From: Anoplolepis gracilipes
Lineage: Eukaryota > Arthropoda > Insecta > Hymenoptera > Formicidae
Reading direction: 5' to 3'
NCBI RefSeq assembly: GCF_047496725.1
Contig: NC_132977.1
Span: 3,567,501 to 3,631,500, forward strand
DNA length: 64,000 nt
The position numbers and the translations under genes were made by a program. The notes beneath the pieces are model-generated. The model worked only from the letters and a program-made list of their open reading frames with translations, ran no database searches and was not told the origin of the DNA. Shown here one piece after another: positions 1 to 13,760 of this stretch (position 1 is its first letter; the number at the start of each line of letters is the position of its first letter).

Positions 1-3000
1 ATAATATCTATGAAATAATGATTTATATTATAATTATTATATTATAATATAATAATAATAATAATTAATATATTTTATACAATAATTTTGTTCTGTTATA
101 TCCAAATGTTTCAAAATCAGATTATTCCATTTTTAGTAAGATAAAAAACACATGACACAATATATTTCTTAATTTTAACATATTTTGCATGAAAAGATTA
201 ATTTGCAGTTTCGATCTATTCGAGATATAACGCGTAAGCCTTCACTAAATTTCAGCGGTGCTACATTCTACTGAAATTGGCCGATTACGCAAGTTTTAAC
301 CAAAGAGGCCTCTGAATGGAACACGCATCGCTATCGGAGCATATAATTCAAGCCTCTAATTAAAAGCGCTCACACCTGACTTCCTGCTATCCCGAAACCG
401 TATAATTTTCTCGACCACGTATACGCGAAAGGGCAATATTCGTTAATCGGGTCTTAAATTCTCCAACTCCATTCGAGTGCAAAAGAAATCTCAACTTTAT
501 GACGGCAGGCTTTGTGTGTACGTTCCTGAAAACTATCACTGGTGCAGAAAGAGAAATGTCGGCATGGCTCGCCACCGAAAAGCAATATCCCACGCATTCC
601 CGGATGTTATCCAATTCTGTAAGGTCGCCACAATCTCCTTCCCGGTCTACCTTTCGTAGTTCGTCCATACTTTTCGAAAGAGAGTTTCGTGTTGTATGTA
701 TTTTCGAGATCAATGAATAAATAGATTGTTCTATCTGTCAGTCTACGAAAACTTGTTTATCCTCTATGATTTGTATGTAAGATGTATGTTTTTTTTTTTT
801 TTTCAACATATCATGCTTTCGATTTAACTCTTGAAAATAATCATAACTAGTTTTAAAATCTTTTAGAAAATTTTGTATTGACTTCTTGATATGAAAAAAT
901 TCATAAAATATTTAGAAGCCATGAGTATTTTCCTATTCGAAATATACCGAACTGTTTGGTTCTTGGCTCTATGCTTGTTTACAAAGTTTGAATTTTGACA
1001 AGTAAATGTCCAGATAAAATATTAAAATCGAACGCTCTGTACATGGTTTTTTTTTTTTATATATTTATCATTACATTAAAAATGTATCTCGCGCATTTTC
1101 TGATAGTATTTATAGGCGTTAGGACTTCCGTCGGGATCGGGGTTTTTCCTTTGATCAAGATTTCGTCGGTCTTTCTAGCCGTCTACGCAAAAAGGGTTGA
1201 AATGGCGACCGTCCATGGGGAAAAGGTTGCGCGCATCACGCCGGCGGTGCGGAATATCGGACGCGCCGGATGTGCACCGACCGAGATTAAAGGTGAAAGG
1301 GGACGTCGAACCATCGAGGGGAAAAAAAATCTCAGATAAAGTTAACGCCATCTGATGGGGGCACGATATGTGAACGATGAAAAACCTGTGAACCTGACTT
1401 TGCGTCTGGCAGTGTAATCTCCTATCCTCGTCTCTCTCTCTCTCTCTCTGCTCTTTTCTCTCTCCCTTTCTCTCATAGTAGGTCAATTTCAGCGTCGATC
1501 GCTGTCGACGACACGTTTTACTTTGCCGGCTTTGCCAACGAACTTTATCGAAGGTACCGCGGATTCTATCGCGCTGCTAATTAAAGGTAATGATCGAGTA
1601 CCTCCGCCTCCTAAAGACACGACTGCATCTTCTCGCTCGTTTCTCCTCGCCGGGTTAGATCAGAACCCGAATTAAAGTCCGCGAATGAATCGTTACGGAT
1701 ATTACAGAGAAGATTAAGAGGAAAACGGCGATTTAGTTGTAAAATGGATCCACTGTAATTCCTGTGCGATAAAATGGTCAATGTTCTTTCTTGATATCCG
1801 TAAAAATATAGACTTCAATTTGAAATTCCAAGTAGTGAAAAAAAAGTTACAAAAATACATGGATCAGACAAATGTATAGAATGTAGTAAGACTTTGTGAG
1901 AAGAATTTGGAAACGCGCATTGAAAGAACTACTGGCGAGAGAGAAGATTATATAAATCGCGGTCTGACATTGAAAGGAAAAATCTGATGGAACTTTTCCG
2001 TCTTACTTTCTTTAGAGCGCACCATCTAAATTTGACACTTTCGATTCCAACTTGTCGGGAACTCAGGTGGGACAAAATATTCGTAAAGTTCTAGGCGCGT
2101 AAAAACGACACCGTGTCGTAATGTTTTGCGGTTGATTAGATCGGCGGATTTAATAATTGAACTTCCCTCTGGCTGTGAGCGATGCGCTTAACGTTATCGA
2201 GTGAAAAATGATATTAAAAATCAAGCTGATCCACCGGCATTCGAAATTTTTTTAGATGATTGGAAAGTCAATGGTTAATGGAATTGATTTTGATAGCGGC
2301 AGAGAAAATTGATGTTGTATTTTTTTTAAATATTCTATGTTTACTCTCAACAAAAATAAAATTATATATATATACGTATATTTATCATCAGAATTATATT
2401 AAACAAATATTCTAAAAATTTCGATATATTTAATACAATTTATTTTCTACTATAAATATTCAATTACATTAAATTCCGAATTATGACAATTAAAAAATAA
2501 TTGATATAATTTAGAATTTAATTTAATTTGATAAAATTGAACGAAAAATGATATTTACTTAAAAAAAAAATTTATATAATAAAGAAACAATTTTCGTGTT
2601 TTTATACAGATATATTTAATTTTACACAAAAACCGTTTGAAGTGTGAAATACTTATAAATAAAACACACTTGAATGTGTGCTAAAATTCATGAATTGATC
2701 TGAAGCCGCACTTGAATCTGTACTTAATTGCACAATATAATGATTCTCACAGTACAGTTACTATTAATTGTTCTAGAGCATTCAATTTACGTGATATTGA
2801 CATTACTAATGATTACTTATCTTCGAAATCTACTGCCACGGATGTAATACAGCGTGTGATAAACAGATATTGTGTCTTTTGATAAATACGGTGTCACAAT
2901 TTAAGCAGAGAAATCGTCACAATTGTTGCGGTGACACAGACACAGACAAATGAGGATCAGCGTATATTTCGTCGTTAGTAAAGATAAGAAACGGCACGTT

Positions 3001-3425
3001 TCGCGCGTTTAGGCTGCAGCCTTCCCGTACATTTAGCCGGCAAACAATGATAGAACTTAGCGCTGAAATTGGATGGCTTTAATCGAGTGGAATGTCTGGG
3101 GACAATCTTAAGTTATCGTGTTTCGCCGTTGCCTTGACGTAACTAATTAAGTGAATCGTGTTAGCTTACTGTAAGATGGCGCATTATTGTTCCTTTGGTA
3201 CGTAATCTCTACGATCTTTTATTCAATTCTTCATGTTTGTAACGTAAAATAAATCTGACATGATAAAACAAAAGATATTAAATTATTAATTACAAATTTA
3301 ATGGAGAGATTGATATCACAGTACTCTTTTAATTGTCCACAAATCCATATCTATAAGATGATTATTATTTATTTGTAGACTACTTTTTTCTCATTAGATT
3401 TAGAAAAATCATAGAAGAAAATCAT
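1..3425. other. non-coding DNA, no gene recognised
   Basis: AT-rich ends with a more GC- and CpG-rich part at about 1090-1780 that includes a CT dinucleotide run near 1429-1450. The minus-strand open frame at 387-713 and the plus frame at 995-1339 show no family motif or convincing splice sites. If the eva-1 gene is large, this may be intronic. Confidence 0.5.
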
Positions 3426-4017
3426 TAGAGTAAACTCGGGTAAGATGGCCATAGTTTTTTTAAAATGCAAAAAACATATTTTTATTTTTGTTATTTTTTA
3501 ATAGTGTTTGACATATTATCTTCACTGAAGCGATAATTACGTAATATTATCGAAATTAAAAGAAAAATATTTAATGGAAATTTTATATTATCAAAATAGT
3601 ACAACATTGGCATTTTACCCAATTTTCAAGGAAAAGATGACCATAGTGACGGAAAGATGGCCATAATATTTATAAAAAAATAGTGAAAACGAAAATAAAA
3701 ATTATAGGTCATATAACAATTTACATATCTTTATAATATGTCTAACGTCGATTACGATAGCTTAACTGTAATTTATTCGACGTTATAACAGTTTTTAATG
3801 GACAAATGAAAAACTTGGCAGATAGTCAAAAGTAAAAATATGATATAAGATTCACAATATCGTTATTTCGAACAATGTATGCACATAAACTACGGTAAAT
3901 ATCGATTATCTTTGATAATGACTAAAAAAAGCGCACTATGTAACGATTATTGAAAAAATTACAGCCTATGGCCTTCTTTTCCTTTTCCGTATGGCCATCA
4001 TACCCTAGTTTACCCTA
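3426..4017. mobile_element. non-autonomous DNA transposon (MITE-like) with GGGTAAGATGGCCATA-type termini
   Basis: Left end TAGAGTAAACTCGGGTAAGA continuing TGGCCATA; the right end is its near-complete reverse complement (ATGGCCATCATACCCTAGTT then TACCCTA). The TIRs are about 28 bp with a few mismatches. The interior is AT-rich without an open frame and repeats the AGATGGCCATA motif near 3654. The superfamily was not determined because no clear target duplication could be fixed. Confidence 0.65.
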
Positions 4018-4195
4018 TATTTAGAAAAGAGTTGTTTATACCGTACTACTTAAGATATTTTACATATTTACTATTTGACACTAATTGTATACAAGTTAAC
4101 GTTTCAGCTTGATGCTTAAGACATCTACTATTAGATGTTTAATATTTTGTTAAGAAGAAAATTAATTTGTTATTAATCTTTTTATAGTGTAAAAA

Positions 4196-4932
4196 ATGCG
4201 ATTTAAGCAATCGGTCTCTTAATTCGTATCTCCTTTAAAAATAGTAAATTTGCGAATGGAAATAATAAAAAAATATAAGTGAGAAAAAAAAATTATTAAT
4301 ACATATTTTTACGTATTAAGAACAAATAAAGAAACATTCAACATATAATAATTAAGAAATAACATATTTATATTAATATCAATTCATATCTCATATTAAA
4401 TAATATTTTTTTGTTAATAACAAAGAAAGAAAATATTCAACATAAAATAATAATTATTAAATAACATATTTATAAGTAACAGTTGGGACAATAATACATT
4501 TTTGCTTTTTTTATACACAATTTTCTCAAGCGATACGATTTAAGAAATCTTGTGATACGATTTAAGAAATACGATCAATTTATTTATACAAATATCAATT
4601 TAACCTTTGTAATCATAATATGTATGTACATAAATTGAACATAAAATGTTCTACAATAAATCTACTTTAAAAAAAATATAAATATATAGAATAAAATTGC
4701 ATTGTTAGATTATTATCAGTTAAAATAAATTGGTCACAAGTTACATCAATCGTATCTGATTTTTTAAATGTTCGTAAAAAAATAAGATATAATCTAAGAA
4801 TTTTGGTTTATATTTCTCATTGCTTGTTTATTGATATTTTGTCATTAAATTTTATATTCATTGATTGTAAAGAAATTGATGAGATTTGATTTAGAAAACG
4901 AATACGATATGGACAACTCTCTTTTATATATT
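4196..4932 (+). repeat. copy A of a ~750-bp dispersed repeat family
   Basis: Begins GCGATTTAAGCAATCGGTCT and ends near GGACAACTCTCTTTTATA. It aligns along its length with 29308-30010 and, reversed, with 56893-57655. Shared landmarks include AAATTTGCGAATGG, ACATATAATAATTAA, AATAAAATTGCATTGTTAGA and TGGTCACAAGTTACATCAA. No coding capacity. The GATTTAAGAAAT motif recurs at both ends and twice in the middle. Confidence 0.75.
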
Positions 4933-6259
4933 AATAATATAATGTAATAATACAATTATAATAATATTAATATTATTATTAGCAAGCAATTTTATCTTTA
5001 GATGAATATAATACATTAGATATTACGTTTGGTAATATATTCTACTTTGAAAACGACTTTCGCAACATAACAGTGTACTACGATACAATGATAGTATCCC
5101 ATCATACATGTAGTAATCTTACCAACACAAGTTAGACATAACTGAAAATTTAAACAGCCATTCGGGAAACGGTATAACGGTTCTACATGGTAGATAACGC
5201 GTACCACCGGGACGTCTTCCCATAAAAGCTAGATATTGTATCTGTGGCGGAGATTGACGTTAAAACGTCCTGCAAAGCGTTTTGCAAACGTTGAGTGACA
5301 TTTCATCAGGAACAGCGCCATTTTCTCGCATTCATAACTGTAAGAGAATTGCGAGAACATTTTATTTTATTTTTTTATTGTACTCTGCATTTCTTTAATC
5401 ATCAATCACTATTTATTATAATATTCTATATGCATGGTGTTAATGAAAATCTCGAAGAAATATTAGATAACTCTGGACATATAAGATAAACAAAAAAAAA
5501 AATTTATATATGAAGAGATAGAATTCTTGTTAAAATCAATAGAATTAAGGGAAGCAAGTTATTCTGGCTCATTAAATATCGCTTGTAAGCCCGCATTGGT
5601 AAGCTACAACCAGAATGTAATTCGTTCGTGGCATCAGCCAGGTAGAACAAAATCGCTTAAGTAAAAGTTACACAGCTTGATGAGAGCTTTCAGAACAAGC
5701 GGAACTTTACTTTCCTTCTATTTACATTTTTAACTTGCTGGCCTTCTCTTGTATTAAGGCCGCGACCTATTAATTCTGGCTCTGACCAAGTAAAGATCCT
5801 TTCGTACTGTCAAAACGGAATAAAATTTGGTTTTATGCTCCGCTCTTTATACATCGCAATCTTAATTTCTTTCGTTGTGTAAAGTTCTACAGAGCAATTA
5901 TTCAAAACTATCTTTTGCAATGCAAAGAAAAAAAATATATATATATTTATTTTTATAACATAGCTTTAAGATTACTGATTATTTTAATAGATTGTGTAGA
6001 AAGTTTTAATTATGATAAGCGTTATTAATAATAAATGGAGATTAAAGAAAAGCTTTTAAAACCAAGATATATAATATAATTTTAATTTTCTCTAAAAGAA
6101 TATAACAATTTTGTAGATGTACGTGAGAGAGAAATGATTTTTACAATTTGTGTTTAACATGGATAATGAATTTGAATTATATCTAAAATTATGTTTATTG
6201 AAAATGAAAAAATGTAATGGTTGTCTTATATTTTTATCATTTTCATTTCATGCTTATTT
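4933..6259. other. non-coding DNA, nothing recognised
   Basis: AT-rich. The moderately GC-richer stretch at 5020-5320 has short open frames on both strands with no motif or splice support. Confidence 0.5.
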
Positions 6260-6618
6260 CAGGGTGTATATTCCCGGGAAAAACCTGGTATTCTCAGGGA
6301 ATTTTATTATACCTTGAAAAATCATGGAATTCTCATGGAATTTCGTTAGGATTTAGGGAAATTAAAAAACTGTCAAAGAAGTACTTATTTAAAAGTTTTT
6401 TTTAAAAATTGAAAATATTTTAAGTTTGAAAGCTGCTTAAAATATATATTTTTTGTTTATGTCTATATAAAATTGTTCAAAATATATGTTTTTTGTTTAT
6501 GTCAAAAAAATGATACGCTAAAATAAATAAACTTATTTTAAAATTGCATCTAAAAATATTTTAATTTCACCTGGAATTCTCAGGGAACTTTTTTTACAGA
6601 ATTTGAGTATACACTCTG
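6260..6618. mobile_element. CAGGGTGTATAC-ended non-autonomous DNA element
   Basis: Left end CAGGGTGTATATTCCCGGGA, right end GAGTATACACTCTG, forming imperfect TIRs. The body contains ACCTGGTATTCTCAGGGAAT and CCTGGAATTCTCAGGGAACT. Flanking GCTTATTT and TTATATTT could be a degraded 8-bp duplication, which together with CAGGG termini suggests a hAT-type element (inference). No open frame. Confidence 0.6.
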
Positions 6619-7140
6619 TTATATTTATTACCTTAGTATGCGTTATTCGAGAAATACGAACGCAAGTGTTGTAGTGAGACACTTCCATTAATTATAGTGC
6701 ATAATTTGCTAACGATATGTGATTTGTAAATTTCTTGATGAATGTTATGACATTACGGAGAAATCGTCAACAAAGTCAGTGCCAATCATTTAATAAAGTT
6801 CTACATAGTAGTTGATAAGTTTCGAGACTGTGTTCTCTCGCCTTCAACGTAGGCGAAAAGCTGTCTATGCAAAAGCAATTATCGAACAACTGTCACGACA
6901 TCAATATCTACCAGGTGAACTACTTAGAAATGAAACTTTTATGTTCGTAAGGAGAAATTGTTGATTCTCGGATCGAGTTCTTATCGTTAATCAACTTTGC
7001 AAACTAACTCGAGCGATAAAATTTGCTTCAATTTTAACAGCGCTATTATATTAACTGCAATAATTTCTTTTATTTTAATCACACGATTGTGTTAAAATAC
7101 CGTATCGTGCACCTTGTGAAAAAAAATATACTGTTGCAAT

Positions 7141-7327
7141 CGCGATGAATTAAAAGAAAAATAACAACAATTGACAAATAATTTACTTAAATATTAGATT
7201 GAAATGTTAGTGAATTTATAAGTTATTTTAAATTAAATTTAATTAATAAATAATTTAAATAAAAATCAAGAAAAAGAATAGCTGACAATTTTGATTTACA
7301 AATGACAATTTTGCAGTAAAAATCTAT
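7141..7327. repeat. first copy of a local ~190-bp direct duplication
   Basis: Shares TTTACTTAAATATTAGA, AAGTTATTTTAAATTAAATT and AGTAAAAATCTAT in the same order with 7890-8082. The copies are separated by ~560 bases of unrelated sequence. Confidence 0.7.
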
Positions 7328-7889
7328 TTGTCCTTTTTTTCATTGCAATTGCATAAAATACTGAATATATTATAAGCATTTTTGTGTTTCCCGAATAAAC
7401 TCTCGCAATAAGAGACATTTAAATTGATCGAGTTTTCAGATTGAGATATCTTACGGTAGATTTCACAAAGTGTCATTCGCTGACGACGCTTCTTCAGATA
7501 AAGTCGCCACGACACGATTAATAGCCACTATTAGTGATCGATGTTGACATTAGTATCAGGATTGGGAGCGATATGACTATTTCACTAGAGGTTGACTCCA
7601 CCAATGATCGATTCGGAGTCAATATACTGACACCACGAGATCATCGAATGTCGATTAGAGATTCCCTGGAATTTTGGTTGACTCGCACAATGACAGGGCA
7701 TTCGCTTTATGAGCTTAACGCAACGCGATACTTTATTGCCTCTAAGTCTGACGCATTTTAGTGGCGGATTTACACTAACATTTTCTATCACATAGATTTA
7801 CGAGCCGTGCTTTTGATTACTTAATAATGGATGGCTTTTCTTTTTTTTTAAAGCCGATTAATTTGAAATTGCAAGTAAAATATATATAT

Positions 7890-8082
7890 CACGATTAATT
7901 AAAAGAAATAAGAGAAAGTGACAATGATTTACTTAAATATTAGACTGAAATGTTATGCGAATTTCTAAGTTATTTTAAATTAAATTTAATTAATTAAGAA
8001 ATAGTTTAAATAAAAATTAAAAGAAAAAGAACAGATGGCAGTTATGATAATTTTGATTCATAAATTTTGTAGTAAAAATCTA
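7890..8082. repeat. second copy of the local ~190-bp direct duplication
   Basis: Same ordered landmarks as 7141-7327 with scattered substitutions and small indels. It abuts another direct duplication immediately to the right. Confidence 0.7.
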
Positions 8083-8092
8083 TATATTATAT

Positions 8093-8720
8093 GCGTCTCG
8101 GTAAGATAATTTACTCATTAAATGTAACTGGAGCATTAATTAATTTTAAGTATTTATTTATTACCTGAATATGGATCGTTAATGTTGATGACATTTATAT
8201 ATTTTTATTTTATATAATTCTTATATAATATCATATTTAAAGTGTATAATATAATATGTATTAATTTACTTAGAAAGATTTTTCATTATTTAGATGTATA
8301 CAAGAGGGATAAAAGTTTCACAGCATTATTACACTTTAATTATTCTTTGAGAATTTAAAGTTCTGTGTAGGTATGTGTGTCTCGATGAAATAATTTATTC
8401 ATAAAACGAGGATTACTTCCAAAGTAACTTATCTTTTATTTAGACCGACAGAAAAGTGATTAATACCTGGGAAATTAACATTTGATTATTTTCCTTTATA
8501 AATACAAAATTAAGCATTTATTTAATACCAACTTTCTGAATATATCATTAATATTAATGATTAAATAATTGTTATATGATGTCATATTTAAAATGTATTA
8601 CGAGTCGTATGTTAATTTACTTGGCAACGATTTTCCATTATTTAAATGTATACAAGCGGGATAGAAGGGAAAGAGAGTTTTAGTATCATTACTTTAATTA
8701 TTCTTTGAGAATTTAAAGTT
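8093..8720. repeat. adjacent tandem duplication, units 8093-8362 and 8377-8720
   Basis: Both units contain, in order, TAATTTA-TCAT, CTGAATAT, ATATCATATTTAAA or its variant, GTATACAAG-GGGATA, and ACTTTAATTATTCTTTGAGA then ATTTAAAGTT. The second unit carries an extra ~75 bp. No coding content. Confidence 0.7.
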
Positions 8721-9252
8721 AATCATAACTTTTTTTTTTAATTTTCTCCAGATGAAATGTTAAAATATATACGAGAATCGTTACTCTGTCATATATCGTA
8801 AAGCGCGTCCGAAATTGCATATAGCGCATTCCGCCTATATATTACAGGTGTGTCGTAAAATGTTCGTTCTTTTCGCGAGATGTGCTAAACAGGTGGCGGT
8901 GCAAACCGGTCGCGTGATCCTCCTCTTTCGGTCACAGTATATATCCAGTTCGCGCGACTCGCGGATGCGAAGTAACAATAATTTCACCGCAGCTCCGAGA
9001 CGTAGTTCGGAAGCGTTGGCGGCCCTGCGGGAGTGCATAACGTTTTTGCGCGGCACAACGCAGAACAGAAATTATTTTGCCGCGGAATAAAAATGTTTAC
9101 GCAATAAAAAAGCAACGGCGGTTCGCGTTCCTATTTCGTCCGCGATAACTTTTCGGCTTTGTCACGTTTCGTTCGCCGACGCGCACAAATACGTTCGTTC
9201 GTCCGTCCGTTTTGCGGAATTCTAGGTAAAATACTTTTTTTGCTCCTCCCTC

Positions 9253-9273
9253 TTTTTTTTTTTTTTTTTTTTT
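9253..9273. repeat. poly-T tract
   Basis: About 21 consecutive T. It could be the reversed poly-A tail of a retroposon, but no such body is seen to its left. Confidence 0.8.
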
Positions 9274-11301
9274 AATAATGGACGCGCGTTTAACGCGTTG
9301 CGCCGCTCGAGTGCACGAATATCTAATTTTACGCGCGAAGCGAAATTGCGTTTTGCAAATTCGAGAGATTATATACAGCGGGGGAGGTAATTGAGTATTG
9401 TTTTTATACGTTTTTCCAATGCACACGTGATTTGCTCGCAGGTTCGTTCTAATATACCTTTATAATTTGATACTCGCTGTTTCAACGATGTTATAATAAA
9501 CAAATTAATTTCTGTCAATAATACCGAGCTCAACCATGTATATATAGATTGCGTTTTACATCACAACAAGCGCAATATGTTTTGCAATATCAAATAATAT
9601 TGTGTCGCGCCATCGTGACAATATAAATTTTTGATCGTCTTGTTGCGACAAAGATTATTTTTGGTGATAAACTGAAAATAATTTATTTATTCAGATAATT
9701 ATAAAAAAAGTGATTTTATTTTCGATTTAATATGTTTACGCGCGTTAAAAACGGCAACGTCCGAACTGCACATGTATGTATATATCCTAGGCGCGTTGCA
9801 TACTTTATAAAGAATAAAATGTGAAATGCACGATACTGAAATTAAACTTTCATGAACGATCGATTGCTATCTCGGGCGAGGCACCGATTTCGCCCCGATA
9901 CTCCTATAATTCAACGAACGCTTAAAATTAGTCGGCTACCGTATTCTCGTGTAGTATTTTTTACACACCCCATTTAAGCGTACGAATTGCATTTATATCC
10001 GTTAATATTTTTAGTTTCACCTATCTTGAAATTTATCTATTTTCTTTTTACTTTATTAGACGACAGCTTTAAACTTCAGAAAAATATTTTTGATATTAAT
10101 TTTATATGACATAATTATAACTATTAATTATTAATTTTATTTTTATATAATTTATTTATTTTTATTTATATATGTATAATTATTAATTTCATTATACAAA
10201 AAATCAAAAAAAGTAATTAGAATTTATATCTTTATATTGTATCATTAAAAAGGAAAAATTGTGTTGTGATATTAGAGATTTTTTTAAGTTCGAAATTGTA
10301 AGGAAAATTTAAATTTGAAAACTCATCACTACGTTCAAAGAACATTCGCACTCGCAATCCTTTTGCTACAATATTTCCATGAATATTAATTCTAAATTTG
10401 TAATTTAGAGTTTCCTTTGATGGCATAATTACTCAACGACTGATTTCATATCCACATTACTTGCTACAAGACGCAAATATAATTACGTAACTCTATATTT
10501 GAAGACTCACGTCAGACGCAGCTATTATCTCGCCGGCTGAGTAAATTCATCAAAAGGCTCGTGGTGGGAACATGATCTGCAATGTAATTGGATAATCACT
10601 ACTTTATGTATGTATTTCTCTTGTGTTGGCAAAATATTTATTTGCAAAACGATATAAGAAAATGCTTGAAAAATCATTCTCATTTGCATATCGATCAACA
10701 TTACATTTTGTCACCTTAACAATAAAAAACGCTTTATGTAAAGTGAGTTATGTTCTACTAAACTCTATCTTTACATTTCTTATCTTCGTTTATCGTCTTC
10801 AGAATATTGATAAAAATATGAATTTTTACGAACTGCTATATCCTAATTAGATTTGAATACGTAATTGAAGATATTTTATTTTACTTTATATGTTTTTACA
10901 CTTGCATTATATTATAAGTAAATCTTTGTAAAAATGATCTTTAATAGTTTGCACATTTTTAAATGGAAAAATATTATTTTTATGTATGTAGTTATATAGA
11001 GTCTATTATTATTTTATTATATATAGAGTTATTACGCGCCTCACAATTGATACGTCGCAATATTAAATTTATTGTATTTTTCCCTTTTTTTGGTTTATGT
11101 TATTTTTACTTCAAAAGAGAGAATATATTTATAATAAATATATATATATATATTATTTTAAGTGAATTTAATTTTATTATTTTTATAATTTATTTTTATA
11201 ATACTTATTTTGCTTAATTCCTTAATTAAATATATAAATAAAATTAATTTAAATTTATATTTTTATAATTAAAATTATAAATATAATAAATATTACACAA
11301 C

Positions 11302-11302
<1 letters not shown>

Positions 11303-11338
<36 letters not shown>
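11303..11338. repeat. (AT)n microsatellite
   Basis: Uninterrupted AT dinucleotides over about 35 bases. Confidence 0.9.
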
Positions 11339-11343
<5 letters not shown>

Positions 11344-12459
11344 CAATTTCAATTAAATTTGCTATGTAAAATGAATAGATATAGTTTGTTCCTAAATAGA
11401 TAGCGCAGAAGAAAACTTGTGCGACAGAATAGCAACGAAATTCCGCAACATCGAATTCCGTCATCGGCTAATTGTAAGCATTCCCAAGTCACTAATTAGA
11501 AAACTAGGAACTGCGAACGTTATCTCGCTTGGGAGAGATAACAGTCTTGGCATGGAACAAAGCGGCCTGGAAGAACTAGGATCATATTGTTTGAATTATG
11601 ATGTAAATAACTCGAAGCTAAGGCATTACTAAGCTTTATGATGAAACGAAAACTTCCAAATGAACGTACTAATTCCATTCTATTTAATATACAGAATATT
11701 AACCATTAGCGGAAGTGCATCGCAAAAGTATTCTAAATCATATAACGGAAAATGTAAAATAAGTAATTTTCACCGCATTCGATTTTAGCTCGAATTTGAG
11801 GATAATTACATAATTACACATAATTACACACAGGTATATAAGTGGCTTTAATAAGTGTGTCTCAGCATTTACAATATGCTGAGTCTTTCTCTGCTTTTAT
11901 TTCGTGTCAGCAAAACTGCATCGCGAGACCCGAGTAATTCATCACCTTCAGTCCACTTGGATCGCAGTTGTTTTATAACGAAGTATATCGTGCGTGGTTT
12001 TAGAGAACAGAATAAGGTAGTAAGTGGAATTAAAAATCTCGCCTTAATCTCTTGAATATGTTTTATGGACTAATTTTTACGTTAATATTTAGCAAAGGGA
12101 TTGTGATATTTTTGTTTCTTGATAAATGTCTTTTAAAAATATTAAATTTTTTTAGTGCCGCTAAAATGTTGTACGTAGAAAAATGGTACTCTCTTAAAAT
12201 ATTTTAATATTCAAAAAGAAGATTTGAATAAATCGCGTGTACACGATCTTTGCACCGAATACTTCCGTCTTCCATCAATACTCGAAAGCGCAAAGACACG
12301 AAGTACCTCGTCTATTTAACGTATCCTCGTATATTTTATTTCACTTCTACATTTCCATTTCCCATTGGCATTTGGAGACGTCGCGTGAAAAATAAGTCGG
12401 GAAACCGTAAAGCGTTTTCCACAGATACGACGTGCCATTTAAGTCCCGCGATCAATGGA

Positions 12460-12461
<2 letters not shown>

Positions 12462-12536
<75 letters not shown>
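12462..12536. repeat. (GA)n microsatellite
   Basis: About 37 uninterrupted GA units, one of the longest pure runs in the window. All open frames crossing it are artefacts of the repeat. GA runs are GAGA-factor type binding sequence in insects; a regulatory role here is not shown. Confidence 0.95.
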
Positions 12537-12538
<2 letters not shown>

Positions 12539-13760
12539 AGAACAGAACGACTTGTCACTTGTGAATTTCTTAAGGCAAGTTTTTTTTCGTGACCAAATCT
12601 CGGTGAATAAATGACAAGATAAAAACTGAATGAATTTTTAACTGACGATTAAGTGCCTAATTCTGTTTCTCAAATCACAATCTTCGTGAAAATAATGGCA
12701 CTCCAGATGACGAGGGACCTGCGTCGAACAACTTCCATGATTTATTCGATAGGGACTATTAAGGGACGTTACGCTGTAATCAATCATTCTCGCCCGTGGA
12801 AGTGTGCTGGAAAAACATATTTGCATTATGCATATCGGATCGCGCAAAATGTATATTTACTAGAACTTAACAAAGCGTCGTGTAAGAGAGTTATATACTT
12901 TTGTCTAAATTTTAATCTTACAAAACTACATTAAATAAATATTATTTTTTTTTCACAAATTTAATTAATGGCATTTTAAACTTGTTTAAAAAAGAAGAGC
13001 ATGATTTGCTCTTAATATGAAATTAGCAAATTTATATAGCTAGAGATACTATAATTTAGACATTATTAGATTACAGAATAAAAACTGCAATTTGAATTCC
13101 GTTTTAAAGCATTTGTAAACGAGCCTTTTTCATGTTATAAATTTGTGTAATTATAACCGTAGAATATACTATTATATCGTGTAATATTTACTCATTTCAA
13201 CATTTTATTTATCATTTTTGACATAGTCAGCTGTTCGCCATTTATATATGTATTATGCTTCAAATATTGTAAAAAAATAATATTGCATTTGGTGACAGAT
13301 TAATCATATTTTTCATTGTAAATAACACTGTGGGTAATCATTTTTTTCTTGATAGACTTCTCTTTCTTAATATTTATTTATCTATTGAATATTGTATTTT
13401 CTATCTAAAACGCGAGAAATTAGATATTGCGTATATATATTCAATTTTATTTTATATAAAATTTTTTAAAAGTCTAAACTGTAAAATTTCGCGATATATC
13501 TGACAATACATGTTTGAAATGTCATTACTGATTTAACGATACATTTTATTCTTTAATAGACACTTCCCTACATCTGTCATCCCTGTAAATTTGCTACATA
13601 ATTTACGCAGATTTCACTTTGACGCTTTTATTCTCTTCCCAGCATTAAATTTTTGCGAGTCTAAAATCTCGATACTATAAAAAAATTATATTTACATAAA
13701 TAAAAAAATCTACGTTTTTTAATGACAAAATGGAAACGCAAAATTTCTTTTTTTACTATG

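Larger units (their letters stand above)
8721..13760. other. non-coding DNA with simple repeats, no gene recognised
   Basis: A CpG-rich part at about 8790-9430 has overlapping open frames on both strands (8815-9090 plus, 9097-9426 minus) that lack family motifs. The minus frame runs through a poly-T tract. Between 9.5 and 11.4 kb it is strongly AT-rich. The open frames at 11417-11632, 11855-12055 and 12250-12564 are unsupported. Confidence 0.5.

Noticed and set aside
387..713. 108-codon minus frame near the left edge
   Set aside because: Looks partly protein-like (acidic/basic mix, several Cys) but no motif, no splice support and an overlapping plus frame is equally open.
12250..12614. Open frames through the GA run at 12462-12536
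   Set aside because: Most of their length is Arg-Glu or Ser-Leu repeat produced by the microsatellite.
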